A stretch of DNA of 64,000 nucleotides from Pontederia crassipes. Taxonomy: Eukaryota > Streptophyta > Magnoliopsida > Commelinales > Pontederiaceae. A program made the translations under genes and the position numbers. The stretch is taken from assembly GCA_030549335.1 (NCBI GenBank), contig CM060194.1:21020171-21084170 (forward strand). Reading direction: 5' to 3'. Shown here in pieces: positions 46,527 through 57,764 of this stretch. The notes beneath the pieces are model-generated. The model did no database searches. It was not told the origin of the DNA and worked only from the letters and a program-made list of their open reading frames with translations. Each line of letters opens with the position of its first letter. Within the stretch, counting starts at the first letter, position 1.

Positions 46527-49410
46527 CGCCGGCCGGAATAATTTTGTTCCTTCTTCTTCCCCCTGCAATAAAAGAAGAATAGTTTTAATGCGGACTCCAA
46601 ACCCCAATTTGCTCCATTTAAAGGGACAAACAGGTAACCTTCACTTTTTCTGCACGTGATTAGCACGTGGATATTTTATTATCTCATGTATAAAATCATT
46701 TACCAACAAATGATCCCTTCTATCACAATTAGTGTATACCCCTATTATATTATACAATGGGTAGGGAAAGTGGTTTGGTGGGACGATTTTTCGATTAAAA
46801 AAAACACTGGTTCTTTTTTAGATTGCTTTTTAAAATTATAAAAATTATCATAAAATTATTTAGAAAAAAAAAATCATTGAGTCGATTTGAGCCCTTATTT
46901 CAATAGAATAATCTTTTTAAAAAATATTACTAAATTAATATTAATATTGACATATTTAGTTTTATTACTAAATATAGAGTATAGTATTAGAACTATTAAA
47001 TTAGATAATAACATATTAAACTACATAAAAATATTATAATAATAAAAATTGATTACTTATGTATCCATTATATAAATAAAATTTAAAATGAGCTCCATGT
47101 GCCCCTACTATTTTTTGGAATGGGGCACTAGTTTAAGCGGTTCGATTTTCTAATTTTTATTTAATTTTTTTTTAATCAAATAGATTTTTGGGATCAGTTG
47201 AATTTTTTTACACTCAATGGTACAAAATAAAATCACATCACTATATATTTATTTTCGTAAAAAAATTATATATGTTTCATCAACTTTTCTTTCTTTCTTT
47301 TTTACTTTTTAATCTTTCTTAGAAAATATTATAAGTAAATATATCAAATGGAAAATATATTTGTTTTCGTATTTATAACCATTTACATGTACATAATACT
47401 TACAAAATAGACAGGTAATATAGGTATATGGATTTAAGGAATGTGTGGCCCAAAATTGATCCACATATGTGGACCACGTTGTTGAATAATAGATTAATGA
47501 TAATTCTTATCTCTTGATAAATATTTAAGGGAATTTATTATAAATTTAAAATTATGAACGGTAGTCATACAATCTTCAATCCCTAATAGATATGCTCATT
47601 CAATGTTCTTTTAATTATTTTTATCCACCTAGATTATATCTTATTTTCTTGTATTTAGATAACAATAAATTTATTGTTTGGCAACCAGAACCAAGGGTTC
47701 CGTTGGAATCCACCAAATGACTTGGCATTTAACGAAATCGTACTAAGAACTCGATATGAGAATTGAAGACCAACTGTCTCGACATAGGTTTCACCTCCCA
47801 GAGCATTATAAAGTGGAAGTAACTTTTAAATTTTTTTTATGTGTCTCATACTTTTTTTTTCCAAATATGTTTTTCCTTTATTTCCTTATTTTCTCTCTCT
47901 TACATTTCTCACATTAAATAATTTATTTGCTAACTATAATATATTTATTATAAAAGAATTAATTTGACATTACTTATCATTTCATAAAAACTTCTAATAT
48001 TTTTAAGTATAATTTATTATATTCAAATAATATTTTTTAACAAAAATTTTAATAAAAAATCATTTATATTATTATTTTTATTAATACAAAATTATATTTT
48101 ATATTTGTAATATTTATATTATATTCAAACAACCACTAAAATTAATCTATCATATCAATTTTTTATATCACATCAACTTATTAATTTCTCCTCATTACGC
48201 TCGACTACATTCAAACATATCTCGAACTAATCTATTAATTTAACTATTCACGTAAAATTCGAAAAAAATATAATTCTACTATTCAAACATACTAACATAG
48301 GCCAAGTCTAATCATCCTAAGACTATATTTCTTTTTAGTGTATATATATATATATATATAATATTATAGTCTTATTATATCATTTATTATAGTTATAATT
48401 ACAGCTCATGAATATTTCAATTACAATTTTGAATTATGCAGATGTGTGTGTATATATATTAGAAAAGATATACTCATCTTATTAAAAATATATAGATATG
48501 GATTTAATGTTCATGCCACTCCATTTAATAGCTAGCACCACCGAGCATCTATTAATCACTATATGAATTTTGAATAAATTGTTTTACTCTATCATCCATC
48601 ATAAATTGAATGGTTATTAATAAGTGTTTAATGGTGCTATCCCTTAAAAGGGGTAGTACAATAATTTTTTTACTAAAGATATTGATAATATAATTTGCAA
48701 ACTATTTTACCTTACAATAATGATTTCAACAAAATTTAAAATTAGTTATATATTAACATAAATTTGTTAAAATTAAGACATGATTTTAACACAACTTTTT
48801 AATGTAAATTATTATTTTAAAATAAATGATAGTTTTTTTCAAAATAAATGATAGTTTTTTTCAATAAAAATATATAGATATAAAGATGTTATTTTCTTCA
48901 AAGAAAGATATACAAATATTATTAATGATAAAGTAATCTATTGGTATAATGTTCCCACAAATTATAGAAACTTTTGTATACTAATGAAAAATAGTTGTGC
49001 AAATATTTTTATAACAATCAATCATTTGGATTATATAAGTATTTTGTACAATTTAGTATTTTCAAAAAATCGATAGATATCTTTAGTTAGGTAGATATTT
49101 AGATATTATTTTAAGAAGAAAATATATAAATATAGTTACAATAAATTATAGAAATATTTATATATTCAAAATATTTTTAGTTGTGTTGATATATCAATCC
49201 ATTTTTAGACCTTCATGTTGAATTGAAACAGAAATTGCATTTTAGAATTTTAGGGGAAAAATATAATCAAGATTTTATTTTTTAAATTTTTTATTTCCAT
49301 AATTAAATAATTATTATAATATTATATATTTCATACACATAAAAAGAATTGGGCAAGCCGTCCCGACTCGGTCGTGCCTAAATCGTGTCGAGTCAATCCA
49401 AGTGCCTTTA
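46527..49410. other. AT-rich intergenic DNA
   Basis: The first part is the promoter side of the - strand gene. No gene is seen in the remainder. Short features: TA repeat at 48341-48361 and a 22-base tandem duplication AAATAAATGATAGTTTTTTTC at about 48820-48862. Confidence 0.6.
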
Positions 49411-49411
49411 A

Positions 49412-49467
<56 letters not shown>
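49412..49467. repeat. (ATT)n microsatellite
   Basis: About 18 uninterrupted ATT units. Confidence 0.95.
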
Positions 49468-49589
49468 GTATACCTATATGTTGCCTAAAATCTAATGGGG
49501 TCAATTGACCCCATTGTTAACAAGGTAGGTCCGCCACTAGTTGCGATGAAATAGTACTTGGGGACTTCTCCTAGTCCCCCTTTGAGGGG

Positions 49590-50322
49590 TGATCATTGGG
49601 CTATTTTTCTCACTGGATCAATTTTTCGAAAAGCTCAAGTCATTAAGAAGAACAACATTTCATAGCACTCCTCATGTATCGACTACTGATAAGATTTGAA
49701 CTCTTGACCTCTGACTCTAATATCACGCGGACAATAAAAGGAGGAAAACACTTTTTTTATTAAGAGCTTAACAAGATTTGAACTCTTGACCTCTGACTCT
49801 AATATCATGTTAAATTTGATGTGCCGATCATTTTTCCTAAAAACTTAAGTCATTATGAAAAGCAACATCATTAATTTAATTCTCAACATCACTAATTTTA
49901 TATTCTTAACACTCTCTTTCACGTGTAGTCTACTGACAACTTTAATTTAGCACAACCCACAACGTGAACAACAAAGGGAGAATTTTTTTTAATAAGAGTT
50001 TTAACGAGGTTTGAACTTAGGATCTCTAGCTATGATACTTAAAATTTAATGTGCTAACTAGTTTTCCTAAAAGCTTAAGTCGTTAGAAAGAGTAACATTT
50101 ATGATTTTATATTCTTAACACTCTCCTTCACATGTGGGTTGTTGACAATTTTGATATAGCCAGCCCACCACGTAGGCAATAAATGAGGAAATATGTTTTT
50201 TAATAAGAGCTTAATGAGGTTCGAACTCTTGACCTCTAGCTCTGTTATTATGTTGAATTTGATATGCTAATCAATTTTCTTAAAAACTTAAGTCATTAAG
50301 AAGAGTAACATCATTAATTTTA
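49590..50322. repeat. Tandem degenerate repeats with GTTCGAACTC-like cores
   Basis: The phrase GAACTCTTGACCTCTGACTC or variants occurs at about 49696, 49781, 50013 and 50223, and CTTAAGTCATTAAG at about 49635, 49845, 50080 and 50290. This marks three to four copies of a 210-230 base unit with one shorter one. On the reverse strand GAGTTCGAACCTC resembles a Pol III box B. The last copy is interrupted at 50322 by a Mutator-like element and continues at 51501. Confidence 0.7.
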
Positions 50323-51500
50323 AAGTTATTTTCACAAACCACTCATAAACTATCACGATTTTTTATATCTAACTTCAAACTATGAACTTCATTTTTTGAT
50401 CCCTAAACTATCACGATTTTTCTAATTTGATCCTTCCGTCCAATTTCGTCATGTTTCCCGTTAATTTCATTTTTTTATTTATGAAAGTCAAAATTACCCC
50501 TCTAAGCTTTAAAATAATATATAATACATATCATTTTTCATACAAGTCCCTGGTGCACTGCACCATGCAGTACATGTTGGATCATGGACTTGGCATCGAA
50601 CAACTTTGGCTAGCTTTGGGTGGCGACACTGATGAGGTCTTTCATCAGATTTCCCAGCACCGTGCCAAATGTCAACTGATCGGAAGCGTTGGAGGGGTTC
50701 CATGCGTAGTACCATAAAGAGGTGTCTGACGGTGCCCAAGAAGCTCTAGTTGGAGTAGCATAGCAGGCAGTTGTCATAGGACACGACAGACCTCTTGGCG
50801 TGGGGGGCACTCCATGTCCTGTGTCGCTACGTCCAGGCAGCTTTGACACCCATCGGAGGAGACGTCACCGCAGCAGAGCGCAAGGCCGTAGGCCTGTTCC
50901 CTTATTGACATCCCTTCGGTGCCGTTGTAGTAGCCAATGGAGGCAGCGTCGGAAGAGAGCGCCGATAGGACGAGGTTTAGGTTGGCCTGGAAGGTGCTAT
51001 GGCGAGCTCACTCTGGGAGCGTTGACCTCCCTTTTCTCCTTGCGCGCAGCGAGGAAGTACAAAGGGGGCTAGCAACCCCCCCTCGCGAGCTCGCTCAGGG
51101 GGCGTTGGTCCTCCTTTTTTTCTTCGTGCGTGACGAGGAAGAAAACGGGGGGTGTCGGCGGCCCCCTGTGCGAGGAAGACTGCTAATGTCAAAGACGAGG
51201 AAGAAAAGCTCCCCCCTTTTCGCTCCGGCAACGGAGCAGATCGTCACCCCCCTCCCCTAGCCATCACGGGGCGTCGTCCCCCGTGTCTTTTTCTTTTTTC
51301 AATTATTTTTTTAAGAGGTTAGAGGGGATAATTTGAACTGTTCATAAATAAAAAAATGAAATTAATAGAAAATATAACAAAATTCGATGGAAGGATCAAA
51401 TTAAAAAATATAATAGTTTAGGAACCAAAAAAATAATGTTCATAATTTGAGATTAGATCTAAAAATAATAATATTTAGAAATAATTTGAGAAAATAACCC
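50323..51500. mobile_element. Mutator-like element with GC-rich interior
   Basis: The 1178-base element is flanked by the perfect 9-base duplication TTAATTTTA (50314-50322 and 51501-51509). Terminal inverted repeats of about 180 bases match with differences (left AAGTTATTTTCACAAACCAC, right end reversed GGGTTATTTTCTCAAATTAT; both contain TTTGATCCTTCC). The target is the interior of a tandem repeat, so the empty site can be reconstructed from its neighbours. The interior (about 50540-51290) is GC-rich, unlike the flanks, and may be captured host sequence. Its open frames are not recognised and no transposase is seen. Confidence 0.85.
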
Positions 51501-51509
51501 TTAATTTTA

Positions 51510-52847
51510 TATTCTCAACATCATTAATTTTATATTGTTAATGTTGTTCCCAAAGGGCATGTTTGGTATGAGAACAAAGTTAGTAGGAATTAAATGGAAT
51601 ATTCCTTTTTTGTTCTTATCAAAAGAACAAAAATGAAAAATGTTCTTATAACAAAAGGTAAATAGTGTTTGGATACAACAAGAACAAAAAAATATTTACA
51701 TATTTTATTAAGCAATGTTATGCAATTATTTAATAATTAATAAAAATAAATATTCGTGATAAAAATGCTAATACTTGAGTGAATAAAATAGATAAATTTT
51801 AAATAAAATAATAAATACTAATAATAAAATAATTTTATTTATTTAAAGAAATAATTTTTTAGAAATAATTGGCCAACTTATTTCTAACAAATAATATATA
51901 ATTAAATAATAATTATTTTATATTAATTAAATAATAAATTAATCACGCATTAATATTTCTCATTGTTAGCATTTAAAATATTATTTTTAAGTATCATTTA
52001 TTTATAGTGTATTTTTTACAAAACTTAATAAATATAACATATAATTAATTATGTGCAATTACTATTATCAAATAATAAAAAAATGAACAAAATATTTGTT
52101 CTTGTCATGGCACGAATATTATGTTCTCATTTTAAAATAAAACTTAGTGATTTTTGTGATTTTCAAAGTGATTTTAATTGTTTGAAAATTTAACTAGAAC
52201 ATGTTGTTTATGAGGTGTTTGGATGCAAAATTAAGAATATTTATTAATTATCATTATCAATTGCTAGCAAAATTTTAATATACTTATGTAACACACATAC
52301 ATGAATGTGAAATAATACATCTTTTTTGTAGTCATCTTAAATACTTTAAAATATAAAATTAACTAACATTTGTCTTAAACTCTTAATTGAAATTGTAATG
52401 TATTTATAGAATGTTAAAACATAGCACTTATGCATTATAAATCATAACAAAAATATAAATTCATACTTTATAGTATATTTAAATTTATATTAAAAACATA
52501 TTTAAATTACGCAAAGTGGGACTAAGTTACCTAGCTTCAAATATACCTCAAATCAAACTAACGCTTAGATTAAATTCAAATGCATCCATTCTAATTGCAT
52601 AGTATCACTAATTCTTTTTATTCACATGCTAAACAATTGAGATAACCCAATCAATATGGTTGTTACTTGTTAGACAAGTGATAGTGGATAATTTAAATAA
52701 GAAAATAAACGTCCTTCTAATTCGAAAAATATCCTTCTCTTTTTTCTGTTTCCTTTTTCTTTTTTGTTTTTTGTTTGCATAGGAACAAAATTTTAACACT
52801 GGCAAGTGGCAACCTCCGTACTACATCGGAGGTCTCAAAATCCGCAT
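51510..52847. other. AT-rich spacer
   Basis: No gene. The start completes the tandem repeat family described at 49590. Phrases GGGCATGTTTGGTATGAG (51555) and AAATCAAACTAACGCTTAG (52550) could be ends of a decayed inverted-repeat element of about 1 kb, but the match is short. Confidence 0.4.
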
Positions 52848-54285
52848 CTATTTATCACTAGAAGCAAAAATGGCGGCGAAGAACTTGTTGCACAGTTCTG
52901 TGAGATGTCCAGGGACAAAGTGCTCTTTATCCAGCAGAGAAATAAGACCCAAAGCAGTCGCCACCACTACTAACAACAGCAGCAGCAGCCGCCGCCGCCG
53001 CCGAAGCAACCCTTCTGACTTCTTGTTGAACACTGCGATCGTTGTACTTAGCCGGATTCCGGTCGCATTTGCTTTCGGTTTCATCTCTTCCGATTCAGCT
53101 TCTTCTGTCAGAGTTGTATCGGTTCCAAGTTCTCCTGAATCTTCAGAGGGAACCGTGTCCTCAACTTCTTCTAAGATGTCTGATTGGTTAATCAAGTCTG
53201 CTGAGATGACGCTCTTCTCTTGCTCGATAACCTCGGCCGGCCAAATTTGTTCAGCATTTGATTCATAGGAGGAAGAAGAAGAATACGAGACGAGTGAGAG
53301 AGCTGATTCCTCATCTTTCATGTCAGACGCCTCTCCATCAGATAACTCTTCCACTTGCTCGAAAGGTTCAGTCGCCGGCGACTCCTCTTGTGAGTCCTCC
53401 TCTATCTCCGGGACATGGACAGTCTTTGCTTCTTCAATCCCAAGCTCAGGATGGTACTCAGTTTCTGGATCGTCTTCCTCTAATTCCTGCAACGTCATAA
53501 ATCCGTCTGAAATCACCTGCATCTGTTTGCACGACTTGTTCGGTGAAGATTCAGATGGCGAGCAAAACTTGGAGCCATCTAAAGGCAGGTCAGATTCTTC
53601 AGACTTGATTTCGCCGATTTGCTGTTCAGTACTCACAAGGGAGCAACCTGCAGGTTCGCGCAAAGTTCCATCCTCCTGGCTGATCACCAGATCCGCCTTC
53701 TCGGCTTCAAGAACGAATCCATAACTTTTCTGAAAAAGAAAAAATTACACACGCAAATTGCCAAATTCCTAAGTAACAAGCACAGCACAAAGACTGCGTT
53801 CGAATATCTACAACAACAAAGGCGAAATAAAAATAAAAACAAATTACCTCGACATCATCTCCTGCCGTAAGCGGGATCTGTTCCTTGCTGCAAATACGTC
53901 GACGTCGATCATCTTTTTTTTTTTCGGAATATAAAGATTATTTATATAAAAAAGACGTGAGCAATTACCGTTCATCTGTTAAAGTTGTGCCGAACAGGCC
54001 GCCATCACCACCCTGCGCACCGTCGCCCACTAAGCCGGAGCCGGGAAGAGCCTTCCAGCGCTCTTCTTCCTGTCCCTTCAGCCGCACCTGCGGCGTCGCA
54101 TTCGGAGACACCGCCGCGGCTCTTCTTCTCCTCGCCGCCCGAGCTCGATGTGCAGAGAAGACGGCGGCGACGATCGCCCCACCCAGGACCAGGATCCCTC
54201 CCGCGCCTTTCAGCTCCACCTTCATGGACGTCCATGGCCTCCCCCTCCTCGAGCTCCTCGACTCTTCTTTCGCTTCTGCTGACAT
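52848..54285 (-). CDS. Acidic protein with two predicted membrane segments, family not recognised
   Basis: Three - strand exons, 54285-53969, 53887-53848 and 53729-52848, join in frame to 412 aa with GT-AG introns. The start MSAEAKEESRSSRR at 54285 is the first in-frame ATG; an upstream GTG is not used. A hydrophobic segment at about residues 27-45 (GAGGILVLGGAIVAAVF) is followed by Arg/Ala-rich HRARAARRRRAA. The middle (about 110-355) is strongly acidic and Ser-rich (for example ELEEDDPETEYHPELGIEE and SLVSYSSSSSYES), probably disordered. Near the C-terminus lies an Arg-rich patch, then LLLLLLVVVATALGLISLL, then a short tail. Both ends therefore look membrane-anchored. I recognise no domain. 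A plant-specific organelle or ER membrane protein is possible. Confidence 0.8.
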
Positions 54286-54643
54286 GGCGTGCACGCAGAA
54301 CGGCTCAGCTCACTGTTGCCGTACTGCTCGTCCCTGTCCGGCTGCCGGAGCAAAGAGCCAACGATCGAAGAGATGAGACAAAGAATTAAAGAAAGAAGTG
54401 GTTGGGAGATTGCGTCAAGAGCTCGTGGGGCCGACAGTCTCGTTCACTGACGCAGCAGTCGGCGGAAAACTCGAGTGAAGCGGCCACGCGTTTACTTTGG
54501 TTGGATCGCCTAACGGCACCTTTAGATCCGCTGCCTTCTCGTGTTAAATGTTGACGGTTTCTAATGTTATTTTGGATTTTGGTAAGATTCACGTTTTTCT
54601 CGGTGTGTGTGTCGGAATGCGTAAATTAATCAAATATCTTTTA
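54286..54643. promoter_or_regulatory. Upstream region of the two-segment membrane protein gene
   Basis: GC-richer leader-like sequence lies just upstream (on the - strand) of the ATG at 54285 and gives way to AT-rich DNA by about 54560. No specific promoter element could be assigned. Confidence 0.4.
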
Positions 54644-56078
54644 ATTTTAAAATTTATTGAACGATATCCTTCAATTTCATTTTATAATATAAATATTCTT
54701 CGTCTTTTAACGCATTTCGTTCGATGTCCTCTTTACTTATAATAATCAGTTTTTCAATTTCTCATCGACGTAGAGTCCACGTGGCAATCTCCTCTTTCCT
54801 CCACGCAAATAGTCGTCTGACGTGACATGTTCCGACGTGACACATAAAATTACACCAATGCCCTCCAACTTTAAAGTTTGCTCAATGATATTTTTCAACT
54901 TCACTTTGTAACATAAATGCTCTTCGTCTTTTAATATATTTCACCCGATGCCCTTTTTACCTGGAATAATCGATTTTCCGATTTTTTATCGACGTGGCGT
55001 CCACGTGATCATCTCCTCTCTCCTCCATTCAAATAGTCGTCCGACGTAGTATAATCCGACGTGACACCACATATTAAACCATCTTACTTATTATAAGTAG
55101 ATCCACTCACTGTTAAATTATTTCCTTATTCTCTTTTTGCTGTCGTTCGCATGAAACATCTTTCGCCGTTTGCATTCCTTCGTCGTTCGTTCTCCTTCGT
55201 CTTCCTTCATCTTTCACTTTTTGCGTTCGTCGGCGCTGTCTTTGTCCAAATTGGTATAACTTTATGTGCATTTGGTGAGTAAACTTTAAAGTTGGAGGAC
55301 ATTTGGTGTAATTTTATGTGCCACATCGGACGACTATTTGCATGGAGGAGAGAGGAGATGGCCACGTCGATGAAAAATTGAGAAACAGACTGTCCCACGT
55401 AAAGAGGGCATCGGTGAAATGTACTTCAATTTTAAAGTTTGCTCACCAAATGCACATAAAATTACACCAATTTGGGCAAAGACGACAGCCGACGAACACG
55501 AAAAGTGAACGATGAAAAGGCGAACGACGAAGGAGAACGAACGGCGAAGAAGTGTGAACGGCGAAGGAGGTTTCACGCGAATGACAACAAAGAGGGAAAT
55601 AAGAAAATAATTTAACAGCGAGTGTATCAACTTACGGTAAGTAAGATGGTTTAATATGTAGTGCCACATCGGAGCATGTCACGTCAGATGATTATTTGCA
55701 TGGAGGAGAGAGGAGATGACCACGTGGACGCCACATCGACAAAAAAATTGAAAAATCGACTATCCTAGGTAAAGAGGGCATCGGGTGAAATGTATTAAAA
55801 GATGAAGGACATTTGTGTTACAAAGTTGGAGGGTATCGCTGAGCAAACCTTAAAGTTGGAGTGCATTGGCATAATTTTATGTGCCACGTCGGAACATGCC
55901 ACGTCGGATGGTTATTTGCATGGAGAATAGAGGAGATGACCACATGGATGCTACGTCGACGAAAAATCGAAAAATCGACTATCATGGGTAAAGAGGACAT
56001 CGGGTGAAATGCGTTAAAAGATGAAGGGCATTTGTGTTACAAAATGAAGTTGGAGGGTATCGCTGAACAAACCTTAAA
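54644..56078. mobile_element. Long imperfect palindrome (foldback-like element)
   Basis: The left arm (about 54644-55291) is the reverse complement of the right arm (about 55422-56078) with scattered differences. Examples are AACGCATTTC..CGATGTCCTCTTTAC, ATTAAACCATCTTACTTA and CAAATTGGT..ATGTGCATTTGGTGAG. Each arm contains two copies of a subunit carrying GTCCACGTGG, CATCTCCTCTCTCCTCCA and CGACGTG; another copy fills the 130-base centre. No transposase and no clear target duplication was found. The structure fits a foldback or Mutator-type non-autonomous element. Confidence 0.85.
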
Positions 56079-56651
56079 AATAAAATTTAACATCAAATAA
56101 TATTTTAATTAAATGTAAAAAATAAATCAGCATAATATTGTATTAGTTAATGACATCATATTTATAAAAAAATAATTATATAATTATAAATTATTTAGAA
56201 GGTCATAATTAATAATTTAATAATATTATATTAATAATTAATAGTTATTTTAATATTACACTATTTAATTTTTATTATGATGTATAATGCACTTGTCTAT
56301 ATTTAAACATTAAAATTTTTTATAATAAATAATAATGATATTTTTATTTTATTAATATTAAGAAAATTATAATAAATAATTAATAAACTTATTTATTATT
56401 AAACCTAAATAAATTTATTTCACAATTTATAATAAGGTAGTTAATTGATGTTAAGAATATGTAATCATAGAAAATGATTATAATTTGTTTTCCGTCGTTG
56501 GAGGATCAATGACCCAAATCTGGGCGCTCTGAACTAGTCATTTTTTTTATTTCCTTTTACTTATTCACCAGCGCTTAAATTTGGATAGTTGATCACATCC
56601 AATGGCTAAGATCGAATGGCTACAATTTGTAATCATTTTTGTTATAATATT

Positions 56652-56686
<35 letters not shown>

Positions 56687-56694
56687 TTAATGTA
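56079..56694. other. AT-rich spacer with TA microsatellite
   Basis: No gene. A (TA)n run lies at 56654-56682 and directly precedes a MITE. Confidence 0.6.
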
Positions 56695-56860
56695 CCTACA
56701 AAGCACCTTCTGCTTTGTAGGGATGTTGAGCGCATCAACGGTTGAGATAATTGATATTTTTAAATCATGAGATTTAATTATTTTTTATCAGATCTTTTGA
56801 TGAGTGGATCAACGGTTGATATGCACTCAGCATTCCTACAAAGCGGAAGGTGCTTTATAT
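56695..56860. mobile_element. MITE inserted in a TA repeat
   Basis: The left end ACAAAGCACCTTCTGCTTTG then TAGGGATGTTGAGCGCATCA is matched by the reverse complement of the right end (ATATGCACTCAGCATTCCTA then CAAAGCGGAAGGTGCTTTA), about 45 bases of inverted repeat. Both sides are TA-rich, so the element sits in, or duplicates, TA. There is no coding capacity. Confidence 0.72.
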
Positions 56861-56879
56861 ATATATATATGATTAAATG

Positions 56880-57764
56880 CCCTTATGTAGCACCCATTTC
56901 ACGGTATTCAACCATCCAATTGCAAATCTACGGTCATTCATGTCCAAAATGTCTGTGTCCATTCGATTGAAGAGCAGTGTCCTATACGTTTGTTTCTTCT
57001 GTCGTGTAATTGATTATCTTGTGGTTTTTCGATTTGCCTCACTCTCGCCGGACGTTGCCTTGATTGCAGGACACTGCCTCCATCATTTGCACCGGATGTC
57101 GCCTCAATCACGTGCACTGGATGTCGCCTTGACCTCGTCGGACGTCACCTAGATTGTGTTTGTCAGATCTTTGAGTAATATTTTTCATTAAGTAGATCTC
57201 TTCTCTTGTCTGTTTGTTTCACTTGGATTTCACATATTTGCCTGCTTTACTATATTTTCATTATATTTTCAATTAAATTCTATCCAATGCCAAAAGGAAA
57301 TTACATATGTCCCTAAACAACATGAAACACATCCCAACGGTGACCTTTTTTTTTTGGAGAAAAGAGAACCCAAATGTTTTTTTTTCGTTTTCAGGTCATA
57401 TGAACAATGCTGCTTTGTATTAACCCATGGTTATTTTTCCATTTGGCATAGTTCCACCCTTAATTTTGAATAATATTTATATCTAGTGAGAGCTTTTGTG
57501 CACCAAAATGTCACACATTATTTGAAAGAAAAAAAATGATTTTAGAAATAACATAATACATATTAAAACTCAACAAATTTGATGAGGCCATTTGAAGAAC
57601 CATTCTAAAAAATGCAATAAGGAGTCTATCTTTTGTCCATTTCCAATAGGCTGATAATTCTCTAATTTTTGAAGCAACCACCTGTTTAATGATAGACTTG
57701 TTTACATGAAAACATGAATCTTCCTTTAATTTTGGCATTCAATATCTTCATTATAGGTGTTGCC
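56880..57764. other. Gene-free stretch
   Basis: At 57040-57150 the phrases GGACGTTGCC, GGATGTCGCC and GGACGTCACC repeat in a C/T-rich context. No protein is recognised. The final part is probably the 5' flank of the decayed FAR1-like gene. Confidence 0.4.

Noticed and set aside
46001..46666. 221-codon open frame on the - strand
   Set aside because: Shadow in another phase of the Ser/Arg-rich gene's first exon and its flank; the in-frame exon chain from 46526 explains the region better.
50800..51260. Open frames in the GC-rich interior of the second Mutator-like element
   Set aside because: Overlapping on both strands, with duplicated phrases (GCGAGCTC, GAGGAAG); no recognised protein.
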